A stretch of 14,633 nt of DNA, taken from positions 1 through 14,633 of the forward strand of contig JAGIAU010000026.1 of assembly GCA_017744755.1 (NCBI GenBank). The letters are read 5' to 3'. Each line of letters begins with the position of its first letter. Position 1 is the stretch's first letter. This stretch comes from Microbacteriaceae bacterium. Lineage in GTDB: Bacteria > Actinomycetota > Actinomycetes > Actinomycetales > Microbacteriaceae. The translations under genes and the position numbers were made by a program. Below are positions 1 to 6,868 of the stretch, one piece after another. The notes below the pieces were generated by a model. The model searched no databases. It was not told the origin of the DNA and saw only the letters and a program-made list of their open reading frames with translations.

Positions 1-720
1 CATGAGGTCGACGATGAGCTTGAGCTCGTGCAGCACCTCGAAGTAGGCGATCTGCGGCTGGTAGCCCGCCTCGACCAGGGTCTCGAAGCCGGCCTGCACG
101 AGGTGGCTCATGCCACCGCAGAGCACGGCCTGCTCGCCGAACAGGTCGGTCTCGGTCTCCTCGGTGAAGGTCGTCTTGATGACGCCGGCACGGGTGCCGC
201 CGATGGCCTTGGCGTACGAGAGGGCAGTCGCCCACGCGGTGCCGGAGGCGTCGCGCTCGACGGCGATGATGTCCGGGATGCCACGGCCGGCGACGAACTC
301 GCGGCGCACCGTGTGGCCGGGGGCCTTCGGGGCGATGAGGATCACGTCGACGCCCTCGGGAGCGTCGATGTAGCCGAAGCGGATGTTGAAGCCGTGCGCG
401 AAGGCGAGGGTCTTGCCTGCGGTGAGGTTCGGCGCGATCGACTCGCTGTAGATCGTGCGCTGGTGCTGGTCCGGCGCGAGGATCATGATGAGGTCGGCCC
501 ATGCGGTGGCGTCGGCGACGGACTTGACCGGGAAGCCGGCCTCCTCGGCCTTGGCAGCCGACTTCGAGCCGTCCTTGAGGGCGATCGCGACCTCGACGCC
601 CGAATCGCGCAGGTTCTGCGCGTGGGCGTGGCCCTGCGAGCCGTAGCCGACGATGGCGACCTTCTTGCCCTGGATGATCGACAGATCGGCGTCTGCGTCG
701 TAGAAGATCTCGGTGCTCAC
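1..720 (-). CDS. ilvC: Ketol-acid reductoisomerase, class I (3' end outside window)
   Basis: KARI isomerises and reduces 2-acetolactate or 2-aceto-2-hydroxybutyrate with NADPH and Mg2+, the second common step of valine/isoleucine synthesis in the cytoplasm. The 240 visible residues begin VSTEIFYDADADLS and include the Rossmann motif GYGSQGHAHAQNLRDSG (25-41), HGFNI with the catalytic His109, KAPGH around Lys132, and the metal ligands Asp192 and Glu196 in ETDLFGEQ. Glu228 and Glu232 in FEVLHELKLIVDL are the second pair of acidic residues. Family members of this short class are about 340 residues, so about 100 C-terminal residues lie left of the window. The GTG start at 718-720 is supported by a good Shine-Dalgarno (AAGGAG at 730-735). 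It is the last gene of the ilvDBNC run, 38 nt after ilvN. That spacer is CA-rich on the coding strand and shows no clear promoter. Confidence 0.97.
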   Translation of the reverse strand, partial: MSTEIFYDADADLSIIQGKKVAIVGYGSQGHAHAQNLRDSGVEVAIALKDGSKSAAKAEEAGFPVKSVADATAWADLIMILAPDQHQRTIYSESIAPNLTAGKTLAFAHGFNIRFGYIDAPEGVDVILIAPKAPGHTVRREFVAGRGIPDIIAVERDASGTAWATALSYAKAIGGTRAGVIKTTFTEETETDLFGEQAVLCGGMSHLVQAGFETLVEAGYQPQIAYFEVLHELKLIVDLM

Positions 721-758
721 TGTGTGTTTCTCCTTGGTTGTGGTGTGTGTAAGTTCGT

Positions 759-1268
759 TCAGCCGCGCAGGACGCGCTCGGTGATGCTCTTGCCGCCGCG
801 GCCGATGGCGAGGAGGCCCGACTGGGCGATCTCCTTGATGCCGAAAGGCTCCAGAGCACGCAGCAGCGCCTCGACCTTGCCCTTGTCGCCCGTGACCTCG
901 ATGACCAGCGCGTCGGCGGCGTAGTCGACCACCGAGGCGCGGAACAGGTTGACGACCTCGATCACGTTCGACCGCGTCGAGTTGTCGGTGCGCACCTTCA
1001 CGAGCATGTGCTCGCGCTGCACGGAGGTCGCCGGGTCCAGCTCGACGATCTTGATCACGTTGATCAGCTTGTTGAGCTGCTTGGTGACCTGTTCGAGCGG
1101 GAGGTCGTCGACGTCGACCACCGCAGTGATCCGGGAGATGCCCGGCACCTCGGTGACGCCGACCGCGAGCGAGTCGATGTTGAAGCCACGACGGGCGAAG
1201 AGCCCGGCGACGCGGGTCAGGAGGCCGGGGGTGTTCTCCACCAGCAGGCTCAGCACGTGAGTCGACAT
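759..1268 (-). CDS. ilvN: Acetolactate synthase regulatory (small) subunit
   Basis: The product binds the AHAS catalytic subunit, raises its activity and carries the valine feedback site. It is 169 residues long, the normal size of the long actinobacterial/IlvH type. An N-terminal ACT domain (about 4-77) opens with ENTPGLLTRVAGLFARRGFN, and a C-terminal ACT-like domain follows (about 82-160). Asn12, Gly15 and Asn30 align with E. coli IlvH Asn11, Gly14 and Asn29, residues linked to valine inhibition. I infer that the enzyme is feedback sensitive. The ATG start lies 1 nt after the ilvB stop, and its Shine-Dalgarno (GAGGAG) sits inside the ilvB end, so the two subunits are likely made by coupled translation. 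Confidence 0.97.
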   Translation of the reverse strand: MSTHVLSLLVENTPGLLTRVAGLFARRGFNIDSLAVGVTEVPGISRITAVVDVDDLPLEQVTKQLNKLINVIKIVELDPATSVQREHMLVKVRTDNSTRSNVIEVVNLFRASVVDYAADALVIEVTGDKGKVEALLRALEPFGIKEIAQSGLLAIGRGGKSITERVLRG

Positions 1269-1269
1269 C

Positions 1270-3072
1270 TCAGATCTCCTCGTCGAAGGAAGGCGCGTGG
1301 TCGCGGGCGTACTGGACGTAGCTGTTGCTCACGCCCTGCGGGACCATCGGCCACACCATGGCGTCGGCCGAGACGACGAAGTCGATCACCACGGGGCGGT
1401 CGTTCGTGTCGAGGGCGAGCTGGATGGCGGCATCCACGTCCTCCTCCTTCTCCACGCGGATGGCGAGGCAGCCGTAGGCCTCGCCGAGCTTGACGAAGTC
1501 GGGGATGCGCACGGTGCCGTGCCCGGTGTTCAGGTCGGTGTTGGAGTGACGGCCGTCGTAGAACAGCGTCTGCCACTGGCGCACCATGCCCAGAGAGGAG
1601 TTGTTGATGATCGCGACCTTGATCGGGATGTTGTTGATCGCGCAGGTGGCGAGCTCCTGATTGGTCATCTGGAAGCAGCCGTCGCCGTCGATCGACCACA
1701 CGACGCGGTCGGGCTCGGCGACCTTGGCGCCCATCGCCGCCGGTACGGAGTAGCCCATGGTGCCTGCACCGCCGGAGTTCAACCAGGAGTTGGGACGCTC
1801 GTACTTGATGAACTGCGCCGCCCACATCTGGTGCTGGCCGACGCCGGCCGCGTACACGCCCTCCGGACCGGTCAGCTCGCCGATGCGCTGGATGACGTAC
1901 TGCGGCGACAGGTGCCCGTCGCTCGTCGGCTGGTAGCCGAGGGGGAACTCCTTGCGGAGGCCGTCGAGATACGACCACCACTCGGCGATGTCGGGCTCTC
2001 CGGTGCCGATCGTGCTGCGGAACGCGGTCTCCAGGTCGACGAGGACCTCGCGCACATCGCCCACGATCGGCACATCGGCCGTGCGGATCTTCGAGATCTC
2101 CGCGGGGTCGATGTCCACGTGCACGACCTTGGCGTTCGGGGCGAACAGGGCGGCCTTGCCGGTCACGCGGTCGTCGAAGCGCGCGCCGAGGGCCACGATG
2201 AGGTCGGACTCCTGGAGCGCCAGCACGGCCGGCACCGTGCCGTGCATGCCGGGCATGCCGAGATGCTGCGGGTGGGAGTCGGGGAACGCCCCGCGCGCCA
2301 TCAGCGTGGTCACGACGGGCGCGCCGGTGATCTCGGCGAGGCTCTTGAGCTCCTCGGATGCGTTGCCTCGGATGACACCGCCGCCGACGTACAGCACCGG
2401 CTTGCGCGACTCGGCGAGCAGCGCGGCCGCGGCCTGGATCTGCTTGCCGTGCGCCTTGGTCACCGGACGGTAGCCGGGCAGGTCGACCTTGGGCGGCCAG
2501 ATGAACGGCGCCTTGGCCTGCTGCGCGTCCTTGGTGATGTCGACGAGCACGGGGCCAGGGCGACCGGTCTTGGCGATCTCGAACGCCGCGGCGACGGCGG
2601 CGGGGATCTCCTCCACGTCCTTCACGAGGATGGAGTGCTTGGTCACCGGCATCGTGATGCCGACGATGTCGGCCTCCTGGAACGCGTCGGTGCCCATCAG
2701 CGTGGAGAACACCTGGCCGGTGATCGCCACGATCGGGATCGAGTCCATGTAGGCGTCCGCGATGGCCGTGACGAGGTTCGTCGCACCGGGACCGGAGGTG
2801 GCGATGGTCACGCCCACCTTGCCGGATGCCGTGGCGTACCCCTCGGCGGCGTGTCCGCCGCCCTGCTCGTGGCGCACGAGGATGTGGCGCAGCTCGGTCG
2901 AGTCGAGCAGCGGGTCGTAGACCTCCATGATCGCGCCGCCGGGGATGCCGAAGACGTCGGTCACGCCGATCAGCTCGAGCGAGCGGACGAGCGCCTGGGC
3001 TCCGGTCAGCACGGGGGCTGCGGCGGATGCGGCGGGCGGCCTCGGCACGGCCGAGACGGAGTCAGCAGTCAT
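1270..3072 (-). CDS. ilvB: Acetolactate synthase catalytic (large) subunit
   Basis: This is the ThDP-, FAD- and Mg2+-dependent enzyme that condenses pyruvate with pyruvate or 2-oxobutyrate, the first common step of Val/Leu/Ile synthesis. The 600 residues are a normal length. Three domains are visible: the N-terminal PYR domain with the catalytic glutamate in RHEQGGGHAAEGYA (Glu69), a central FAD-binding domain (about 205-350, with GARFDDRVTGK), and the C-terminal PP domain with the ThDP motif GDG at 463-465 and NN at 490-491. A ~20-residue Ala/Pro-rich extension precedes the PYR domain. Trp500 in MVRQWQ matches the plant Trp574 herbicide-site residue. The position matching plant Pro197 is Phe122 (GQVFSTLMGTDAFQE). 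The ATG start has AAGGAAGT about 6 nt upstream. It is directly followed by ilvN and preceded by ilvD and a mini-ORF. Confidence 0.97.
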   Translation of the reverse strand: MTADSVSAVPRPPAASAAAPVLTGAQALVRSLELIGVTDVFGIPGGAIMEVYDPLLDSTELRHILVRHEQGGGHAAEGYATASGKVGVTIATSGPGATNLVTAIADAYMDSIPIVAITGQVFSTLMGTDAFQEADIVGITMPVTKHSILVKDVEEIPAAVAAAFEIAKTGRPGPVLVDITKDAQQAKAPFIWPPKVDLPGYRPVTKAHGKQIQAAAALLAESRKPVLYVGGGVIRGNASEELKSLAEITGAPVVTTLMARGAFPDSHPQHLGMPGMHGTVPAVLALQESDLIVALGARFDDRVTGKAALFAPNAKVVHVDIDPAEISKIRTADVPIVGDVREVLVDLETAFRSTIGTGEPDIAEWWSYLDGLRKEFPLGYQPTSDGHLSPQYVIQRIGELTGPEGVYAAGVGQHQMWAAQFIKYERPNSWLNSGGAGTMGYSVPAAMGAKVAEPDRVVWSIDGDGCFQMTNQELATCAINNIPIKVAIINNSSLGMVRQWQTLFYDGRHSNTDLNTGHGTVRIPDFVKLGEAYGCLAIRVEKEEDVDAAIQLALDTNDRPVVIDFVVSADAMVWPMVPQGVSNSYVQYARDHAPSFDEEI

Positions 3073-3119
3073 AGGACTTCCTTAGTGATGTTCTGAGGGC
3101 GACGTCGGATGCGGAGCAT
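3069..3119 (-). CDS. Possible 16-residue leader peptide overlapping the ilvB start
   Basis: An ATG at 3117-3119 opens a 16-codon frame reading MLRIRRRPQNITKEVL. It ends in TGA that overlaps the ilvB ATG as ATGA. Five of 16 residues are Leu, Ile or Val, and the last two codons are Val-Leu. The start codon lies inside a perfect 7-bp hairpin (3105-3123). Attenuation by a short branched-chain leader peptide is known for ilvBNC of Corynebacterium glutamicum; the link here is inference. Against it, the Shine-Dalgarno is poor, the residues are not in a run, and the same frame stays open upstream into ilvD. Confidence 0.3.
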   Translation of the reverse strand: MLRIRRRPQNITKEVL

Positions 3120-3123
3120 CCGA
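3105..3123. promoter_or_regulatory. Hairpin between ilvD and ilvB
   Basis: TCGGATG and CATCCGA form a perfect 7-bp stem with a 5-nt loop (CGGAG). It sits in the 78-nt ilvD-ilvB spacer and covers the start codon of the mini-ORF. No T-run follows on either strand, so it is not a classical terminator. It could slow read-through, mask the mini-ORF start or protect the processed ilvB end. Confidence 0.4.
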
Positions 3124-3150
3124 GGCCCGGGTTCTGAGCGAGCCAGCGGA

Positions 3151-4848
3151 TCAGCCTGTCGTCGCGCCTTCCGCGGCGGACCGCACGAGACGCGAGTACT
3201 TGGCAAGGACGCCACGGGTATAGCGCGGGGGAAGCGGCTCCCAGCCAGAGCGGCGGGAGGCGAGCTCCGCCTCATCGACGAGTAGATCGAGAGAGCGAGC
3301 TGCGATATCGACCCGTATCAGATCACCATCGCGCACGAAGGCGATGGGACCTGCGTCCACCGCTTCGGGTGCTATGTGGCCGATGCACAGGCCGGTTGTG
3401 CCGCCTGAGAATCGTCCGTCCGTCAAGAGTAGTACATCTTTTCCGAGCCCAGCGCCCTTGATGGCCGCGGTGATCGCGAGCATCTCCCGCATGCCGGGTC
3501 CGCCCTTGGGGCCCTCGTAGCGGATGACGATCACGGTGCCGGGGTCGATCGTGCCCTCGGCGACGGCGTCCATCGCCGCGCGCTCACGCTCGAAGACGCG
3601 TGCCGGCCCCTCGAAGACCGCGGCGTCGAAGCCGGCCGTCTTCACCACGGCTCCCTCGGGGGCGAGCGAGCCGTGCAGGATCGTGAGGCCGCCCGTGGCG
3701 TGGATCGGGTTGTCGAAGGTGTGGATGACCTCGCCGTCGATCGGGTCGGGGTTCAGCTCCTCGAGGTTCTCCGCGAGCGTCTTGCCCGTGACGGTGAGGG
3801 CGTCGCCGTGCAGGAGGCCGGCGTCCAGCATCCCCTTCATGATCACCGGGATGCCGCCGTGACGGTCGACGTCGTTCATCACGTACTTGCCGAACGGCTT
3901 CATGTCGCCGATGTGCGGCACGCGGTCGCCGATGCGGTTGAAGTCGTTGAGCGTCAGCTCGACCTCGGCCTCGTTCGCGATGGCGAGCAGGTGCAGGACG
4001 ACGTTCGTCGAGCCGCCGAGCGCCATGGCGAGGGCGATCGCGTTCTCGAAGGCCTTCTTGGTGAGGATGTCGCGCGCCGTGTGGCCGCGCTCCAGCATGC
4101 CGACGACGGCCTCGCCGGAGCGGTGCGCGTAGTAGTCGCGGCGGCGGTCCGCGGCGGCCGGCGACGCCGAGCCCGGCAGCGCGACCCCGAGCGCCTCGGC
4201 GACGGAGGACATGGTGTTCGCGGTGTACATGCCGCCGCAGGCGCCCTCGCCGGGGGCGAACGCGCACTCGATGCGCTTCGCGTCCTCGAGGGACATCTTG
4301 CCGGCGTTCACCGCGCCGACCGCCTCGAAGGAGTCGATGATCGTGATGTCCTTCTCGGTGCCGTCGGAGAGGCGCACCCAGCCGGGCGCGATGGAGCCCG
4401 CGTAGAGGAACACGCTCGCGAGGTCGAGCCGCGCCATCGCCATGAGCATGCCGGGGATCGACTTGTCGCAGCCGGCGAGGAGCACGGAGCCGTCGAGCCG
4501 TTCCGCCTGCATGACCGTCTCGACCGAGTCGGCGACGATCTCGCGCGACACGAGCGAGAAGTGCATGCCCTCGTGGCCCATCGAGATGCCGTCGGAGACG
4601 GAGATGGTGCCGAACTGCAGCGGGTAGCCGCCGCCCGCGTGCACGCCCTCCTTCGCCGCCTGGCTCAGGCGGTCCAGGCTCAGGTTGCACGGCGTGATCT
4701 CGTTCCACGAGGACGCGATGCCGATCTGCGGCTTGTCCCAGTCGGCGTCGCCCATGCCGACGCCGCGGAGCATCCCGCGGCTCGTCATGGCCTCGAGACC
4801 GTCCGTGACGGTCCGCGAGCGGGGCTTCAGATCAGGGGTCTCCGGCAC
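3151..4848 (-). CDS. ilvD: Dihydroxy-acid dehydratase
   Basis: DHAD removes water from 2,3-dihydroxy acids to give 2-oxoisovalerate or 2-oxo-3-methylvalerate, the third common step of Val/Leu/Ile synthesis. It uses an Fe-S cluster and Mg2+. The 565-residue chain from the GTG at 4846-4848 starts PETPDLKPRSRTVTDGLE, as homologues do. Three cysteines typical of a [2Fe-2S] DHAD are present: Cys54 (ITPCN), Cys127 (GCDKSIPG) and Cys204 (GEGACGGMYTANTM). The C-terminal active-site motif GRFSGGTTGLCIGHIAPEA is intact. A second GTG at 4876-4878 would add ten residues and start right after the upstream stop. Neither start has a strong Shine-Dalgarno, and I prefer the inner one on conservation. The last ~98 codons (3151-3444) use codons unlike the rest of the gene: AAA, GTA, CTA, ATA, TTG, TCA, GGA and CGA appear there. 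Confidence 0.95.
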   Translation of the reverse strand: MPETPDLKPRSRTVTDGLEAMTSRGMLRGVGMGDADWDKPQIGIASSWNEITPCNLSLDRLSQAAKEGVHAGGGYPLQFGTISVSDGISMGHEGMHFSLVSREIVADSVETVMQAERLDGSVLLAGCDKSIPGMLMAMARLDLASVFLYAGSIAPGWVRLSDGTEKDITIIDSFEAVGAVNAGKMSLEDAKRIECAFAPGEGACGGMYTANTMSSVAEALGVALPGSASPAAADRRRDYYAHRSGEAVVGMLERGHTARDILTKKAFENAIALAMALGGSTNVVLHLLAIANEAEVELTLNDFNRIGDRVPHIGDMKPFGKYVMNDVDRHGGIPVIMKGMLDAGLLHGDALTVTGKTLAENLEELNPDPIDGEVIHTFDNPIHATGGLTILHGSLAPEGAVVKTAGFDAAVFEGPARVFERERAAMDAVAEGTIDPGTVIVIRYEGPKGGPGMREMLAITAAIKGAGLGKDVLLLTDGRFSGGTTGLCIGHIAPEAVDAGPIAFVRDGDLIRVDIAARSLDLLVDEAELASRRSGWEPLPPRYTRGVLAKYSRLVRSAAEGATTG

Positions 4849-4878
4849 GGGTTCCAGTCTATTGAACGGGGAGAACAC

Positions 4879-5342
4879 TCAGGGCGAGCCCGGCGCGGTC
4901 TGTGCCGTGGCGGCTCTCGCGGCCTTTCGCGCCGCTCGGCGGGCCCAGCGCCGATCGTCCCAGAGCTCGGGGCGCGTCGGTGGTTCGGTACCGGCAGGCA
5001 CGAGTACGGCACCCGTCTTCCAGTCGATCAGATCGAGCGCCTGCGCTCGAGGCGTGTAGAGGGTCGTGTACCCAGCAGCGGCTTCCCGCTTCGACGGGCC
5101 CTGACCGCCGTTCATGAGCGCCCAGGTGCCCGCGAACACGTTCCACACGATGAAGACCCCGAAGGTGATCAAGGCCCCGGGCTCGGCGGCGACGGTACCG
5201 GGATCCCGTTGGCGCCGAGGACGATGAACGCCACCAACCCGGTGCACGCCAGAGGGCTCACGATCCAGGCTGTGCGACGGATCGCCGCATCGAGCCGCCC
5301 GAGCGAGAAGCCGCGAACGGGCGCATAGCTGCGCCGCGGCAC
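4879..5342 (-). CDS. Two-helix membrane protein of unknown function, split by a -1 frameshift
   Basis: I do not recognise a family. Frame A starts at the GTG at 5340-5342 behind a very strong Shine-Dalgarno and runs 57 codons to TGA at 5169-5171. It carries a basic N-terminus and helix 1 (IVSPLACTGLVAFIVLG). Frame B, shifted by -1, continues to TGA at 4879-4881. It carries helix 2 (ALITFGVFIVWNVFAGTWAL) and a soluble tail ending in a basic helix (RRWARRAARKAARAA). Read with one -1 step at the CCCGGGG heptamer (5175-5181), the product is 154 residues with two helices and a short Pro-rich loop. Alternatives are a real 1-nt deletion in the G-run (a pseudogene), an assembly error, or separate translation of frame B from a TTG overlapping the frame A stop (TTGA at 5169-5172). 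The gene ends directly before ilvD on the same strand. Confidence 0.6.
5175..5181 (-). other. Slippery-type heptamer C CCG GGG at the frame junction
   Basis: In frame A the codons are AGC CCG GGG CCT TGA. The heptamer fits the X XXY YYZ pattern, so both tRNAs could re-pair as CCC GGG after a -1 slip. The frame A stop follows one codon later, and the open frame B begins with Ala-Leu-Ile of the second helix. Such G/C runs are common in high-GC DNA and are also where single-base deletions and sequencing errors occur. Confidence 0.4.
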
Positions 5343-5347
5343 GTCGA

Positions 5348-5355
5348 CCTCCTCC
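5348..5355 (-). promoter_or_regulatory. Strong ribosome binding site fixing the start of the split membrane gene
   Basis: The coding strand reads GGAGGAGG, then TCGAC, then GTG at 5340-5342. The 5-nt spacing is ideal. It selects this GTG over an in-frame GTG five codons upstream (5355-5357), which overlaps the Shine-Dalgarno itself. Confidence 0.65.
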
Positions 5356-5435
5356 ACACGAGAACGGTATCCGAGGGCGAGGCGCCGCGAGCCCTCCGGC
5401 GTTGGTTCCCCTCGCCTCCCGCTCCGTAGCCTGTG

Positions 5436-5457
5436 CCGACTACCTTTTCGTAGTCGG
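5436..5457. repeat. Perfect 8-bp inverted repeat in the spacer
   Basis: CCGACTAC and GTAGTCGG flank a 6-nt loop (CTTTTC on plus, GAAAAG on minus). It lies 79 nt after the GlcD-like gene stop and about 90 nt before the split membrane gene. No T-run follows on the minus strand. It could be a weak terminator of the upstream operon or an RNA-stability hairpin. Confidence 0.45.
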
Positions 5458-5481
5458 GACAGGATCCTTGAACCGTGTTCC

Positions 5482-5522
5482 GGGTCGAGGTCTCGATACG
5501 CCGCTTCGCGGCTACTCGACCC
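5482..5522. repeat. REP-like nested palindrome
   Basis: An outer 8-bp stem (GGGTCGAG at 5482-5489, CTCGACCC at 5515-5522) encloses an inner 5-bp stem GCCGC-TTC-GCGGC (5500-5512). The core GTCTCGATACGCCGCTTCGC is of a type I recall as dispersed in Microbacteriaceae intergenic regions (from memory, not searched). It lies 15 nt after the stop of the GlcD-like gene, where it may act as a terminator or 3'-end stabiliser. Confidence 0.55.
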
Positions 5523-5536
5523 GCGAACGGGCGCGA

Positions 5537-6868
5537 CTACAGCCCGACGCCCGGGTTGAGGAGGCCGTCGGGGTCGAGGGCGGCCTTGATGCGGCGGCCG
5601 AGGTCGTAGGCGCCGTCGCCGAGCTGGGCGCGCAGCCAGGCGTTCTTCATGGTGCCGACGCCGTGCTCGCCCGTGATCGTGCCGCCGAGCGCGATCGCGA
5701 GGTCCATGATCTCGCCGAACACGACCATGGCGCGTTCCGCCGCCCCCGCCTGCTGCGGGTCGTAGATGACGTTCGGATGCGTGTTCCCGTCGCCGGCGTG
5801 GGCGACCGTGCCGACGACGATGCCGTGCCGCTGCCCGATCCCGCCGATGCCGCGGATGAGCTCGCCGAGCCTCGGGACGGGGACGCCCACGTCCTCGATG
5901 AGGACGGAGCCGCGGCGTTCGAGCGCGGGCAGCGCCATGCGACGGGCGGCGAGGAAGTGCTCGGTGGCATGGCATTCGACGAACACGCGCTCGATCTCCG
6001 CGAGCTCGGCGGCCGAGGCCTCGCCGTGCGCGTCGGAGCCGACGAGCAGCAGCGCCTCGGCCTCCCGGTCGAGGCCCATATGCGTCTCGTCCTCGACCGC
6101 GTTGATCGTGAGGCGGTCCATGAGCTCGACCATCGAGGGGCGCAGGCGGCTCGTCACGCCGATGACCGCGTCCGTCGCATCGGTGATCGTGGGGAAGAAC
6201 GCGACGGCGACGTTCGCGCGCTCCGGCAGCGGGACGAGGCGGAGCGTCACCTCGGTGACGATGCCGAGCACGCCCTCGCTCCCGACGAACAGCTTCGTCA
6301 GCGGCAGCCCGGCGACGTCCTTGACCCGCGGGCCGCCGAGCCGGGCGACCGTGCCGTCGGCGAGGACGACCTCCAGGCCGAGCACGTAGTCGACGGTGAC
6401 GCCGTACTTGACGCAGCACAGGCCGCCGGCGTTCGTCGCGATGTTGCCGCCGATGGAGCAGATCTCGTACGAGGACGGGTCCGGCGGGTACCAGAGGCCG
6501 TGCTCGCGCACGGCAGCCTTCACCTCGGCGTTCAGCAGGCCGGGCTGCACGACGGCGGTGCGGGTCGCGGTGTCGACGGCGATGCCGCGCATCCGCTCGG
6601 TGCTCAGCGTGATGGCGCCGTCCTGCGCGCTCGATCCGCCGGCGAGGCTCGTCCCGGCGCCGCGGACGACGATCGGCGTCCGATGCTCGGCGGCGGCCCG
6701 CACGACGGCGACGACCTCCGCGGTCGTCGACGGCTTGACGACCGCGAGCGGGGTTCCGGTCCCGGGCAGGTTCGCGCGGTCGAAGCGGTAGCCCTGCATC
6801 CGCGCCGGGTCGACGACGACCGCGTCGGCCGGCAGCGCGCGCTGCAGCGCCTCGATGACCGTGCTCAC
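5537..6868 (-). CDS. FAD-linked dehydrogenase of the GlcD / D-lactate dehydrogenase type
   Basis: The protein is a flavoprotein that probably oxidises a 2-hydroxy acid such as glycolate, D-lactate or D-2-hydroxyglutarate. The true substrate cannot be read from the sequence. The 443 residues show a PCMH-type FAD-binding domain: GAGTSLAGG at 70-78, YPPDPSSYEICSIGGNIATN around 127-146, and VGSEGVLGIVTEVTLRLVPLP near 195-215. A C-terminal FAD-oxidase domain follows, with the active-site motifs HAGDGNTH (357-364), GEHGVG (400-405) and LDPDGLLNPG at the end. No signal peptide, extra Fe-S domain or GlpC/GlcF-like partner gene is visible. The GTG start overlaps the stop of the upstream flavin oxidoreductase by 4 nt (GTGA), so the two are probably coupled. 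Confidence 0.88.
   Translation of the reverse strand: MSTVIEALQRALPADAVVVDPARMQGYRFDRANLPGTGTPLAVVKPSTTAEVVAVVRAAAEHRTPIVVRGAGTSLAGGSSAQDGAITLSTERMRGIAVDTATRTAVVQPGLLNAEVKAAVREHGLWYPPDPSSYEICSIGGNIATNAGGLCCVKYGVTVDYVLGLEVVLADGTVARLGGPRVKDVAGLPLTKLFVGSEGVLGIVTEVTLRLVPLPERANVAVAFFPTITDATDAVIGVTSRLRPSMVELMDRLTINAVEDETHMGLDREAEALLLVGSDAHGEASAAELAEIERVFVECHATEHFLAARRMALPALERRGSVLIEDVGVPVPRLGELIRGIGGIGQRHGIVVGTVAHAGDGNTHPNVIYDPQQAGAAERAMVVFGEIMDLAIALGGTITGEHGVGTMKNAWLRAQLGDGAYDLGRRIKAALDPDGLLNPGVGL

Noticed and set aside
721..758. CA-rich spacer before ilvC as a separate ilvC promoter
   Set aside because: No convincing -10/-35 pair is visible. The spacer is explained by a leader carrying the ilvC ribosome binding site.
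1297..3096. 599-residue plus-strand open frame opposite ilvB
   Set aside because: It is an antisense frame kept open by high GC. The product is a His/Asp/Arg/Val-rich string without domain motifs, and the minus strand carries a full AHAS.
3673..5328. 551-residue plus-strand open frame opposite ilvD and the small membrane gene
   Set aside because: It is a shadow of ilvD codon structure, with composition dominated by Arg, Ala, Val and Asp and no recognisable motif.
5311..5534. 14-nt direct repeat CCGCGAACGGGCGC at 5311-5324 and 5521-5534
   Set aside because: It is short, of ordinary GC-rich composition, and one copy is inside a coding region. It is not flanking a mobile gene, so I treat it as chance.
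5169..6419. 416-residue minus-strand frame running from the GlcD-like gene into the split membrane gene
   Set aside because: Most of it is an out-of-frame reading of the GlcD-like gene. Only the last 57 codons after the strong ribosome binding site look like real protein.
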